Positions 54,251-61,964 of a stretch of DNA of 64,000 bases are shown here, in pieces. The DNA comes from Luidia sarsii (Eukaryota; Echinodermata; Asteroidea; Paxillosida; Luidiidae): positions 24,886,385 to 24,950,384 of the forward strand of contig OX465102.1 in assembly GCA_949987565.1 (NCBI GenBank). Direction: 5' to 3'. The notes beneath the pieces were generated by a model. That model saw only the letters and a program-made list of their open reading frames with translations. It did not search any database and was not told the origin of the DNA. The position numbers were made by a program, and so were the translations under genes. Within the stretch, counting starts at the first letter, position 1; each line of letters starts with the position of its first letter.

Positions 54251-54374
54251 GTGGAAACGTAATGTTTTGTTCAGCCCTTATTTTATGTACATGTCAGGGA
54301 AGAAAGATGCTTATAGTGCCTTGCTCAAACTGACTGAATAGGATTTTGAAGAAAAAAATGGCTAAGAAAACTTT

Positions 54375-54449
54375 GACTGTACAGAGTCTTGAAACCGAGA
54401 CCTCTGGATTAACGTACCAGTGCTCTTCCATCTGAGCTATCAAGCCCTT
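54375..54449 (-). repeat. tRNA-derived SINE head (A and B boxes)
   Basis: Read on the minus strand it begins GGGCTTGATAGCTCAGATGG with an A box TAGCTCAGATGG (54428-54439) and continues to a B-box-like GGTTTCAAGAC (54386-54396). The spacing is tRNA-like, but the T stem and acceptor stem do not pair and the base before the would-be anticodon is C where U33 is expected. It is a SINE head or tRNA pseudogene rather than a working tRNA. Confidence 0.6.
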
Positions 54450-55300
54450 AGATGGTGGCCTTCCCTAATACAGTTACACGTAGTCAACTAGTCTTTGATG
54501 GGGATTTTGAAATAACAAGATGTAGCGTTATTTTGCATCAGTAGAATAGTAATTTATTGAGGGTTTCCAGAAAATTATCGTCGCGACATCCAAGACCAAG
54601 ATAACCAAATCTCCAGAATATTCATCATTCATAATTTTTAATCATTCAAATCCGAATGAAACAAATTTGCTAGCCCAAGAGTCTGATCTTTGGACCTGTT
54701 GCTGGACCATTTTTGTTTTTCATAGGCAGAATACCAAAGACGTCAAGGAAGGGAAAACAGGGAGATCCGTGAGATGGACAAAATAATGAGGACTTGAAGA
54801 TGCGGTTAGATCAAGGGAAATGGTAGGCAGTAGGGAAGCCATCAAGGAAGGGAAGATCAGAATGGAACGATGGAGACATGAACTTGAAGAACATAGACGG
54901 ATTAGGATTGTTGTTATTATTTTATGAGCAATACACGCCAATAATCCTGCACCGTCAATTATAAATCCTGAATTTGGTTTTCTATCAGATTGGCCAAAAG
55001 AATGACGTTTGGCAATTCATTATTTCAGAATAACTCCATGGGTTTCGCTCAACTCCAAAACCCGACTTAGGCTCGGGCTCCGGCTTTGTCTCTGAAATCC
55101 AAAAGCTGAAAATACAGGTTGGAGTCCTTGGTTGAAGTTGAAGCTTTGGATTCTTCTGCAAAACGCAATATAACATTAAAAAACAACTTCCGTTCTCTTG
55201 TCTTGTTCTTTTAAATGGACGGGAAAAGAATAAAAGAAAGACAGACAGAACCGGAGCGGGTTTTGGAAAAGGGCCCAAGTTCGCTCATGGGCGAAAATAA
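54450..55300. other. Intergenic spacer between the DLC-family gene and COMMD6
   Basis: This stretch separates the DLC-family 3' end from COMMD6. It holds purine-rich sequence (54725-54860) resembling the GGAAGGG-type flanks of some family A copies. It otherwise shows no gene. The COMMD6 promoter is expected near its right end; no clear TATA box was identified. Confidence 0.5.
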
Positions 55301-55401
55301 ACTAGAGAGGGCGCTATTTTTTAAAACTCAGTGGTTCTGAAGTTGGAAGTGGGAGTGTTCACGTTGACAACCGCTGAACAAAACTTCAAAAGTAACCGGT
55401 T

Positions 55402-55438
55402 ATGTTGGGAAATGTTGCGCTTGAAACGGTTCCTGAAG
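55402..55438 (+). CDS. COMMD6: COMMD6 exon 1 coding part
   Basis: ATG at 55402 opens MLGNVALETVPE plus one base, ending at donor GAAG|GTGAGT. The phase-1 join with exon 2 gives VPEGFAVAVEHLNQF, with no gap to known COMMD N-termini. An ATG 12 bases later at 55414 is in frame +0 of the same stretch only if it splices in another phase; it would not join exon 2 correctly. The 5' UTR probably starts near 55300. Confidence 0.8.
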
Positions 55439-58400
55439 GTGAGTAGACAAATGACAGCAGGAATTGCCGATAATCCAAGGGGTCCTTCCACAATCAACAG
55501 CAGTCGAGACACGTTGAATCGGCAAGTCTTGCCCCAGAACATTAAAAGACCCGATTGAGTCCAAGTTGCTCGACGGTGTGTCTTGAGGGTAGGGATTTTG
55601 AGAAAGGTCCTGCTAGGATCGAAACGTCAGGCCCACTAAATTTGGAGAATTTCATTTTTGTAATTTTAGTCAGTAAACAGTTTTCTATATTAAGGAAAGA
55701 TTTACCTTTTTTTTAGGCCTAGTTTATATTATTATTAGTACAATACTCAATAGTAGTCCGAGTAACTTGGACCCGACAAGTCACCCTTTTTTATCGAATT
55801 TTGAAATTTTGAGTTTGGTGACTGTACAAGACTGTACAGTCACCCGAAAAAAAACCTCACCCTGAATCCACATTACACCATGAAGGTAGGTTGTGGTTAG
55901 ATCGAGTAACTTGGACCCGACAAGTCACCCTTTTTTTATTGAAATTTCAAAATTTGATAAAAAAAGGGTGACTTGTCGGGTCCAAGTTACTCGGACTAGG
56001 TTGTGGTAACCTCCATTTGGGAGGATGAGGGTTAGGGTTACCACAACGAATAAGAGCCATGCTCATTCCTGAAACAAAACTATGAATAGTGGATCCTTAC
56101 TCAGTGCATCTCAGAGCCATAGCCACTCCCGAAAGAACGCAGTGGCTATTGTTACGGCAGCCGTAGCGCAATTTCCATGCACATGTCACGGCCGGCGGGC
56201 TAGAAGCACTAGCTTCGTGGTTCGATCTGGCACGTGTCCTCGTGCTTGCGCAGTTGCAGTGCCGTAACTATAGAAAATGGAAACTGCGTTACGGCTGCCG
56301 TAACAATAGCCACTGCGCCAAAAGTAATGACTTACATGGTGGCACCGCAAACTTCTCCGCATTGTGAGTGGGTGACCATGCAAACCCTCAAGTTCAAGTT
56401 CAAGTTCTTATCCTGGGGCAGTGCGTCATTCAATAAATGCTGGACTAATGCGTGTTTCGCTGTTGATCACTCTCTTGCACCAGGCTTTGCTGTCGCCGTC
56501 GAGCACCTGAACCAGTTTCCGCAGGACCTACTGGCCGAGCTGTGCCATGAGGTCCTGGCACTGCTGCAGTACGTCAAAGGCCTCGTCAGCGCCGCTCAAT
56601 TCTTAGAGGTAAGGCGGCGATTCAACCCGGACCAAGGATCCGGGGCATGCCCCTATTGCCTCCTGTGCTGGTTTCACGTCAATTTGGTCTGTGACCAACC
56701 CGGTCCCAGTCAACTCGGTCCATGACCATCTCGGTCCGAGACCAACTCGGTCCCAGTCAACTAGGTCTGTGACCAACTAGGTCTGTGACCAACTTGGTCC
56801 GTGACCAACTTGGTCCGTGACCAACTTGGTCCGTGACCAACTTGGTCCGTGACCAACTTGGTCCGTGACCAACTTGGTCCGTGACCAACTTGGTCCGTGA
56901 CCAACTCGGTTCGTGACCAACTCGGTCCCAGTCAACTCAGTCCCAGTCAACTCAGTCCGTGACCAACTTGGTCCATAACCAACTCGGTCCGTGACCAACT
57001 CAGTCCGTAATCAACTCGGTCCCAGTCAACTCGGTCCGTGACCAACTTCGTCCGTAACCAACTCGGTTCGTGACCAACTCGGTCGTTGACCAACTCGGTC
57101 CGTAACAACTCGGTCCATGACCAACTCGGTCCATGACCAACTCGGTCCGTAACCAACTCGGTCCCTATGGAAAAATCAATGTAACCCTAACTCTAATTCT
57201 AACCCTATCGCTAACCCCAACCCTAACCCAACCCTAACCTTGTGATCATTTTGCTGCATTTTCTCTTTCTCCTCATCTCCACCATCCTTCTCTTCCTCAT
57301 CCTCCTCATCCTCTTTTCCATCCTCTTCCTCATCCTCCTCATCCTTTTCTTCCTCCTCTTCCTCATCCTCATTCTCTTCCTCCTCATCTTCCTCATCTTC
57401 CTCATCCTCCTCATCCTCCTCTTTCTCCTCATCCTCCTCATCCTCCTCATCCTCATCTTCCTCCTCATTCTCAACTTCCTCATCATTCTCCTCATAATCC
57501 ACTTCCTCCTCATCCTCTCTGGCCTCCCTGTTCTCCTTTTACTACTTGTCCCAATTGTCCTCATCTCCGGGCTGCTGTTAAATGCCGTGCCCTTATTAAC
57601 CCTAACCCTCATCCCTACCCTAAGTGTCTTTCATCTGACTTGATCCTTTCTGCAGAAACTCCAGGAAGCAGGAGTAGACAGCTCAGTCCCAGCTGTACAG
57701 GGAGCCATCAATGCACTCACATTCCTATTCAGGTCAGTAGGGGTAACCCTTGCATCCCCCTTTCAGGGATGTAAGACTTGCGGAAATTTCTGGATTTCCG
57801 GAAATGACATGATTTTTTATTTTTTTTAAAATTGTTTTGGGTTTTTTTAGGGGGGGGTTTATGTCAAATACGTATCTCAAACTGCTCATTTTTATCTGTT
57901 AAAACCCTAAAGACTGATGGGTGCTTGAACCCCTGCTGTGAATCTCTCGGTCGCGTAAGCGCTCACTCACAGATGCATCTCTCGGTCGCGTAAGCGCTCA
58001 CTCACAGTTGCACAATTTATTGGCCTGCAGTGATTTTCAGGAAATGACTTTGTCGGTCACTTACATCCCCGTCCTTCCTAGAAGCAACAACATCAGCAGC
58101 ATTTAACAACAACAGCAGCATCTGCAGTAGCAGCAGCAACAACATCAGCAGCAGCTGCAACATCAAACACAGGAGGACCTGTCTCAAGTCTTGCCAACGT
58201 TGAAATTTCCTCATGTTTTTCCCCAAAACAAATCTGAGCTACTTGCCTTGTACGGCACATTTAACGTGCCTGTCTGTTGCTCTCCACAAACCAGGTCTGC
58301 CGCAAGGGCCGGCATCTCAGCGGAGGACCTGATTAAGGAGCTGAAGCAGACCCTGCTATGGGCAGACAGCAGTCTGAGCGTCATAAAGCATGTCTGGGCA

Positions 58401-61400
58401 GAGCAGGTAACCTGGCACTCGCCTCTAGGAGTCTCCCCTCCCCCCCTCTCTCTCTCTGAAGCTCTTCCCTTCAAACTCGGGTCTTACAAAGACTGAGATC
58501 TCATCATCTCATTCCCTCCCATCCATATTGCATAACGTTTATCAATCCTCTTATGTGTGCAGTGGAACGTCGCTATAAGGAACATCCCGGGATCCATGAA
58601 AAGTGTTCATTTGTTATAGCAGTTGCCGCCGATATCCATGGATGTACACATTGGGATGTACACATTGGGAGCCAAAGGGCATGTTCATTATAGTCAAATG
58701 TTTGGGATATCGGCATTCGTTATAACGACGTTTCACTGTATTTCATGTTGCTCTACTAAACCAGGTCACAGTAGGTGACCTGACCCTTGATTCATGGAGT
58801 CTGGCGCCCTCTTTAGAGCTCGGAGTCTCGGACTTGGACTCAGACTCAACTTGGTGACTCAAGACTCAATGGAAAGAAACCAACCACAAAATAATTGGTC
58901 ACTGTTCACTGTGTGAGTAGATCCATCGAAAAAGGTTTCCAAGAAAGTATATGATTCAAAGGTGGCATGTGACTCGGGACTTGACCTTTGTGGCTTGTGA
59001 CTTTGACTCAAGACTCAACCCTTGTGACTCGGACTCGAAGTAGAGAGATGAGACTCAGACTCGGACTTGATATTTTGTGACTCGAATACAAAGTCCGCCA
59101 AGAAGGTTCGGCGAATGGTCATGTCTGTCCAGGCGAGTTTGTTTATTCTAGAGAGTGCTCCAGTCACAGTTTGACATTTTGTCACCCACCCAAAGATCCC
59201 CAACAAAGACCAGATATAGAGTTGAACGTCGCTATAACGAACATCCCGGGATCTATGAAAAAATGTTCGGTATAGCGGTCATTTGTTATAGCAGTTGCTG
59301 CCGCATATCCATGGACATATTCGTTGGGAGCCAAAGGGCGTTTGTTATCGCGACGTTCCACTGTACATGTACTTCAGAGCCGTGAATCCCAGGGAAACAA
59401 ACCAGCTTGTGAGTGAGCGGACAGTATTAGTCCATCAAGGCCCTGGGGGGGGGGGATTGGTATTGGAACTGCCCACTCAGTGTGGCTTCCTTTTTTTGCT
59501 CTGTCTTTGTGAACTGATTGCAGGGTCAGACTCTGGGCTCGCCGGACCTTGCCAGCAGACTCCTGAGTGTGGGCCAGCTGGTGGACCTACGGTGGAAGCT
59601 GGGCGTGGCCATGACCTCCGACCTCTGCCGGAGCCTCAACGCCACCTTTGTCACGGTGGCGCTGACGGTGGCGGACCCAGCGGGCCGGACCAGCACCAGG
59701 TCCTTTGAGATGACAGTGGCAGAGTTCAAGGTGAGGGCGCTGCGACTGCGAGATTCGTGAGCAAGGTTGGCTGGGTAACTAGTTGACATTCAAAATGTGC
59801 CCTTGGTCCATGTGATAAACACTGAGTGCTCAATGCTTTGTCCGGTACCTGATAAAAATATTTCCGGCAGCTCAGGCGGGATGCGAACCCGCGACTCCCG
59901 AATTCTAGTACGGATGTCTCCTCGACACAAACATCATCATTATATATCTATGAACTAGTTGACAATAGATTCCACCTTAATGATGGATAGTTGGACTACC
60001 CCGTCCACTTAGATCAGCCGTCTTAGGATAGTTTGCTGTTGAACCAAGGTTGGTACATAAACTCATATGCTTAAGACGTGTTCCCACTGGACTTTTTCTT
60101 CCGCGGCCACGCGGTAACTTACCGTGACATTCCTGAATGCTAGTCTACCGCGCGTTCCCACGTGGACCTTTTTTACGCCGACGGAATGTTTATTCGCCGT
60201 GCAGCGAGGAGAATGTCCGATTATTGAGGCTGCTGTGTACAGTAACCTTTGCCCTGGGAGGGATATGATGTACTTTTCGTGCTGAAATCGTAACGTTGTA
60301 TAGCCAGCTACCGACATGTACATGTACTGACTAGTACTACTGTACCTGGGTACAACACGCCACGTGAATATCGTTGGGTAAAGACTTCAGTCATGGTTTC
60401 TTCTACTAAGTGCGACTACGAGTGGTAGTATGATGTCCGGGTTTGAGCTGAATGGTGATCTGCCAGCTCTCCTCTTTAATTGTTCTTCAGTATTTTCACT
60501 GGGATCAGAGCCAGTTAAAAGCCTGACAAAATCAATCAAACCGATTTTACCGATTTCACGGAGCTTGAAGACGAGAAGTACAGTACATATATAAGTATAC
60601 AGCGTACAATTACAAATGAATGATCATGAATGGTACATGTACACACATGTACCGTACTGTACATGTACAGTACATGTACATGTACATGTACTGTACTGTA
60701 CTGGCGTGTTGCATGAGGGAACCATACCACCACTTTCGCGCTCCCGCTAGCCATTTCTGTGCAGTGGTGACGTAACACAGGAAGCTGCTCTGTTTATATA
60801 GCGTTTTACAGCAAGGTCGCGGTAGTTTAACTTGACAGGGCTGTTCCCACTGGACTTTTTAGCGGCCCTGTTAAGTTAAGTTGTTGGTTTTACATCGCAG
60901 TAGCGGTAACTTGACAGGGACGTCCGTTTACCGAGCGTCCCCACTGGACTTAATTTTGTCATTCTTCCGCTCAGCCTCGGTAGTTTGACAAAATTAAGTC
61001 CAGTGGGAACACGGCTTTAGAATTGCATTGCATGTTTCCCACATGCACTATTCACTTTGCTAAGCTGCGACTGCATGATTCGCAGACGTCTTTAATCAGA
61101 AGTCACAAGTTTGAATCCTTCCCAAGCTGCCTGTATTTGTTTATTTTTTTGGGGGGGATGGGAAATTGTGCAAAGCAATGAGTATACAGTGCTAATCATG
61201 CACTGAATAGGGTAAACCCTCATTGAATTACCGGTACATTGTCAAAAGAAAATTTTGCATGGTGTTACCGCTAACCTATTACTTCTTCTGCTATTCTCAC
61301 CATGAAAACCTTCAGATCGAATTCTCACCAATGCAAACAAATCCCCACAATATCTACTATCCATGGCTTGTGTGCATTTGCTTTCTCTTGCAGAACTTCT

Positions 61401-61444
61401 CCAAGCAGATGAGGGAGATGGCGGCCATGTTGGAAACTGTGTAG
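55402..61444 (+). CDS. COMMD6: COMMD6, COMM domain-containing protein 6 (gene span, 6 exons, complete)
   Basis: Six exons with matching phases encode 202 residues. Residues about 14-115 form the N-terminal helical (HN) domain: EHLNQFPQDLLAELCHEVLA, AINALTFLFRSAARAGI, SSLSVIKHVWAEQ. Residues about 133-202 form the COMM domain: VGQLVDLRWKLGVAMTSDLC, TRSFEMTVAEFK, NFSKQMREMAAMLETV. The C-terminal third matches human COMMD6 closely (QLVDFQWKLGMAVSSDTCRS, FEMTIPQFQNFYRQFKE). COMMD proteins assemble into the hetero-oligomeric Commander/CCC complex in endosomal recycling and influence NF-kB and cullin-ligase regulation. Human COMMD6 is short and lacks the HN domain; this gene retains it. A polyadenylation signal lies 84 bp after the stop. 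Confidence 0.95.
55596..55688 (+). repeat. Repeat family A copy, well preserved
   Basis: TTTTGAGAAAGGTCCTGCTA, GGATCGAAACGTCAGGCCCA, CTAAATTTGGAGAATTTCAT, TTTTAGTCAGTAAACAG, TTTTCTATAT: a single-orientation, near-consensus copy lacking only the final CAACATTTTT. Confidence 0.85.
55755..55997. mobile_element. Inverted-repeat element with three copies of its terminus
   Basis: The ends AGTCCGAGTAACTTGGACCC and its reverse complement bound the element, each followed inwards by GACAAGTCACCCTTTTTT. A third, direct copy of the same terminus lies inside at 55903, so the right 95 bp is itself a complete hairpin. No coding sequence is present. Confidence 0.8.
56138..56317. mobile_element. MITE with 41-bp terminal inverted repeats
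   Basis: The left arm (CGCAGTGGCTATTGTTACGG through ATTTCCAT, 56138-56178) and the right arm (56277-56317) are reverse complements with two differences. The 98-bp centre is GC-rich and non-coding. No certain target-site duplication was seen. Confidence 0.85.
56325..56395. repeat. Family C tail fragment
   Basis: TTACATGGTGGCACCGCAAA then GTGGGTGACCATGCAAACC matches the right flank of the family C element at 2325-2385. It lies directly after the 41-bp-arm MITE. Confidence 0.55.
56484..56608 (+). CDS. COMMD6: COMMD6 exon 2: HN domain
   Basis: This 125-nt exon runs from acceptor CTTGCACCAG to donor TTAGAG|GTAAGG. It encodes FAVAVEHLNQFPQDLLAELC then HEVLALLQYVKGLVSAAQFL and E, ending in phase 0. 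The FPQDLLAELC motif is typical of the first helices of full-length COMMD proteins. Confidence 0.92.
56688..57168. repeat. 16-bp minisatellite
   Basis: Nearly thirty tandem copies of GACCAACTTGGTCCGT and variants (CAACTCGGTC, CCCAGTCAACTCGGTC, CCATAACC). The unit contains the palindrome CCAACTTGG. The middle (56790-56890) is the most uniform. Minus-strand ORFs with repeated Gly-Pro-Ser-Trp-Ser are translations of it. Confidence 0.95.
57181..57240. repeat. Telomere-like CCCTAA patch
   Basis: About 60 bp of imperfect CCCTAA units (for example AACCCTATCGCTAACC and CAACCCTAACCC) sits between the 16-bp minisatellite and the TCCTCA-rich tract. Isolated CCCTAACCCT also recurs near 57598-57608. Confidence 0.8.
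57250..57530. repeat. TCC/TCA-rich trinucleotide-like tract
   Basis: Pyrimidine-rich units such as TCCTCATCC and TTCCTCC on the + strand. The + frame reads as a Leu/Ile/Phe ORF of 133 codons and the - frame as Glu/Asp; both are repeat translations. Confidence 0.92.
57656..57732 (+). CDS. COMMD6: COMMD6 exon 3: HN domain
   Basis: This 77-nt exon runs from acceptor CTTTCTGCAG to donor TTCAG|GTCAGT. It encodes KLQEAGVDSSVPAVQGAINA then LTFLF, ending in phase 2. The ALTFLFRSAA join to exon 4 is a conserved COMMD signature. Confidence 0.93.
57733..58294 (+). other. COMMD6: COMMD6 intron 3
   Basis: A phase-2 intron of 562 bp (donor GTCAGT, acceptor ACAAACCAG). It contains a near-perfect direct repeat, CTCTCGGTCGCGTAAGCGCT followed by CACTCACAG, at 57943 and 57978, and a CAG/CAA-rich stretch at 58080-58170. 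Confidence 0.9.
58295..58406 (+). CDS. COMMD6: COMMD6 exon 4: HN domain end
   Basis: This 112-nt exon runs from acceptor CACAAACCAG to donor GAGCAG|GTAACC. It encodes SAARAGISAEDLIKELKQTL then LWADSSLSVIKHVWAEQ. The last segment is the helix leading into the COMM domain linker. A CT-rich run follows the donor within 30 bp. Confidence 0.95.
58560..58738. mobile_element. Mariner-like MITE, copy 1
   Basis: The ends CAGTGGAACGTCGCTATAA and (reverse complement of the right end) CAGTGAAACGTCGTTATAAC are inverted repeats, flanked on the right by TA. The CAGTGGAAC..CGCTATAA terminus is typical of Tc1/mariner/pogo-class elements. It contains a small internal duplication, GATGTACACATTGGGA. No transposase remains. 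Confidence 0.8.
59218..59363. mobile_element. Mariner-like MITE, copy 2
   Basis: This copy shares GAACGTCGCTATAACGAACA, TCCCGGGATCTATGAAAAAA and GTTGGGAGCCAAAGGGCGTT with copy 1, and ends CGACGTTCCACTG followed by TA. It is shorter because it lacks the internal duplication and part of the right half. It ends 160 bp before the COMM-domain exon. Confidence 0.8.
59524..59730 (+). CDS. COMMD6: COMMD6 exon 5: COMM domain
   Basis: This 207-nt exon (69 codons, phase 0 at both ends) runs from acceptor TGATTGCAG to donor TTCAAG|GTGAGG. It carries GQTLGSPDLASRLLSVGQLV, DLRWKLGVAMTSDLCRSLNA and TRSFEMTVAEFK. The WKLG tryptophan (residue 141) is a COMM-domain hallmark and the match to COMMD6 is closer than to other COMMD members. 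Confidence 0.97.
59811..59915 (-). repeat. tRNA-derived SINE copy
   Basis: CGGCAGCTCAGGCGGGATGC then GAACCCGCGACTCCCGA is the complement of a tRNA T-arm/B box, with the flank ACTGAGTGCTCAATGCTTTG. The copy at 7655-7745 shares both parts and the orientation. Confidence 0.65.
60071..61020. mobile_element. Large non-autonomous inverted-repeat element (family D)
   Basis: The left end TTAAGACGTGTTCCCACTGG ACTTTTT and the right end (reverse complement CTAAAGCCGTGTTCCCACTG GACTTAATTTTG) are inverted repeats of a 950-bp non-coding unit. The terminus motif recurs inside at about 60152, 60844 and 60938. The last forms a hairpin with the right end: 20-bp arms at 60941-60960 and 60987-61006 are perfect. 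A TACATGTAC-rich stretch is at 60635-60700. Confidence 0.7.
61085..61205 (+). repeat. SINE-like fragment, forward
   Basis: CAAGTTTGAATCCTTCCCAA GCTGCC resembles a degenerate B box and T arm. It is followed 45 bp later by GTGCAAAGCAATGAGTATAC, a counterpart of the tails seen reversed at 31375 and 59811. Confidence 0.5.
61394..61444 (+). CDS. COMMD6: COMMD6 exon 6: C-terminus
   Basis: This exon begins after TCTCTTGCAG and encodes NFSKQMREMAAMLETV followed by TAG at 61442-61444. It matches the NFYRQFKEIAAVIETV end of vertebrate COMMD6. The C-terminus is therefore complete. Confidence 0.96.
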   Translation, partial: NFSKQMREMAAMLETV

Positions 61445-61527
61445 CAGCCTCGCAGGACGGATGTCGCACTAATATTGGTTTATATCACATGCGGACAGGA
61501 ATGAGCTTTTTGCCAGCTCTGTGTAGA

Positions 61528-61533
61528 AATAAA
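61528..61533 (+). promoter_or_regulatory. COMMD6: AATAAA polyadenylation signal for COMMD6
   Basis: AATAAA lies 84 bp past the stop codon and is followed within 25 bp by a GT-rich stretch (TGTGAGTGTGTGTGGG), the classical downstream element. The 3' UTR is therefore only about 110 bp. Confidence 0.8.
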
Positions 61534-61964
61534 TCTCAGCTGTGAGTGTGTGTGGGTACGAATCTACATGTAGTTCCTTGTGGAGACCTCGTCCAGTAGG
61601 TTGAATAGGTCTCCACAGGGAAATTGTGAAGGTGCATAGGTACTACCGGTAGGTCTCCACAAAGTTTTCACAAAATTCACAAAAAACAGGAAATTTGTGA
61701 TGGGTAAGAATCTGTCGCAAATTGAAGTGTTATATATTAGGGACATACGGTCCAAATGTCTACCCAGGAAAGTGAATGTGGTTGAAATGGGAGCATTTTT
61801 AAAACATCGTTTCTCACACGGTTATTTAATGCACGAGAACGGAGCAATGTCTCCACAAGGATACAACAATGGTTATGTGTGGTTCTGAACAGAGGTGGGG
61901 GACTTGGCATTTCCAGTGGGCTTTACCGCACCGTTGAGAGACCGGGGGCTTTTACAAAAACTAG

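Larger units (their letters stand above)
55439..56483 (+). other. COMMD6: COMMD6 intron 1, packed with mobile-element fragments
   Basis: A phase-1 intron of 1045 bp holding a family A copy (55596-55688), a three-fold inverted-repeat element (55755-55997), a MITE with 41-bp arms (56138-56317) and a family C tail (56325-56395). Together they occupy more than half of the intron. Confidence 0.9.
56609..57655 (+). other. COMMD6: COMMD6 intron 2
   Basis: A phase-0 intron of 1047 bp made almost wholly of repeats: a 16-bp minisatellite (56688-57168), a telomere-like patch (57181-57240) and a TCCTCATCC-rich tract (57250-57530). The acceptor is normal (CTTTCTGCAG). Confidence 0.92.
58407..59523 (+). 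other. COMMD6: COMMD6 intron 4
   Basis: A phase-0 intron of 1117 bp with two mariner-like MITE copies in the same orientation (58560-58738 and 59218-59363). Between them are many GACTCGGACT-type words (58829-59090). Confidence 0.9.
59731..61393 (+). other. COMMD6: COMMD6 intron 5
   Basis: A phase-0 intron of 1663 bp with a reverse SINE copy (59811-59915), a 950-bp inverted-repeat element (60071-61020) and a forward SINE fragment (61085-61205). Confidence 0.9.

Noticed and set aside
54375..54449. Possible functional tRNA gene on the minus strand
   Set aside because: A and B boxes are recognisable but the T stem and acceptor stem do not pair, and the anticodon loop lacks U33.
57242..57643. 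133-codon Leu/Ile/Phe ORF that resembles a transmembrane protein
   Set aside because: It is a frame of the TCCTCATCC repeat inside COMMD6 intron 2.
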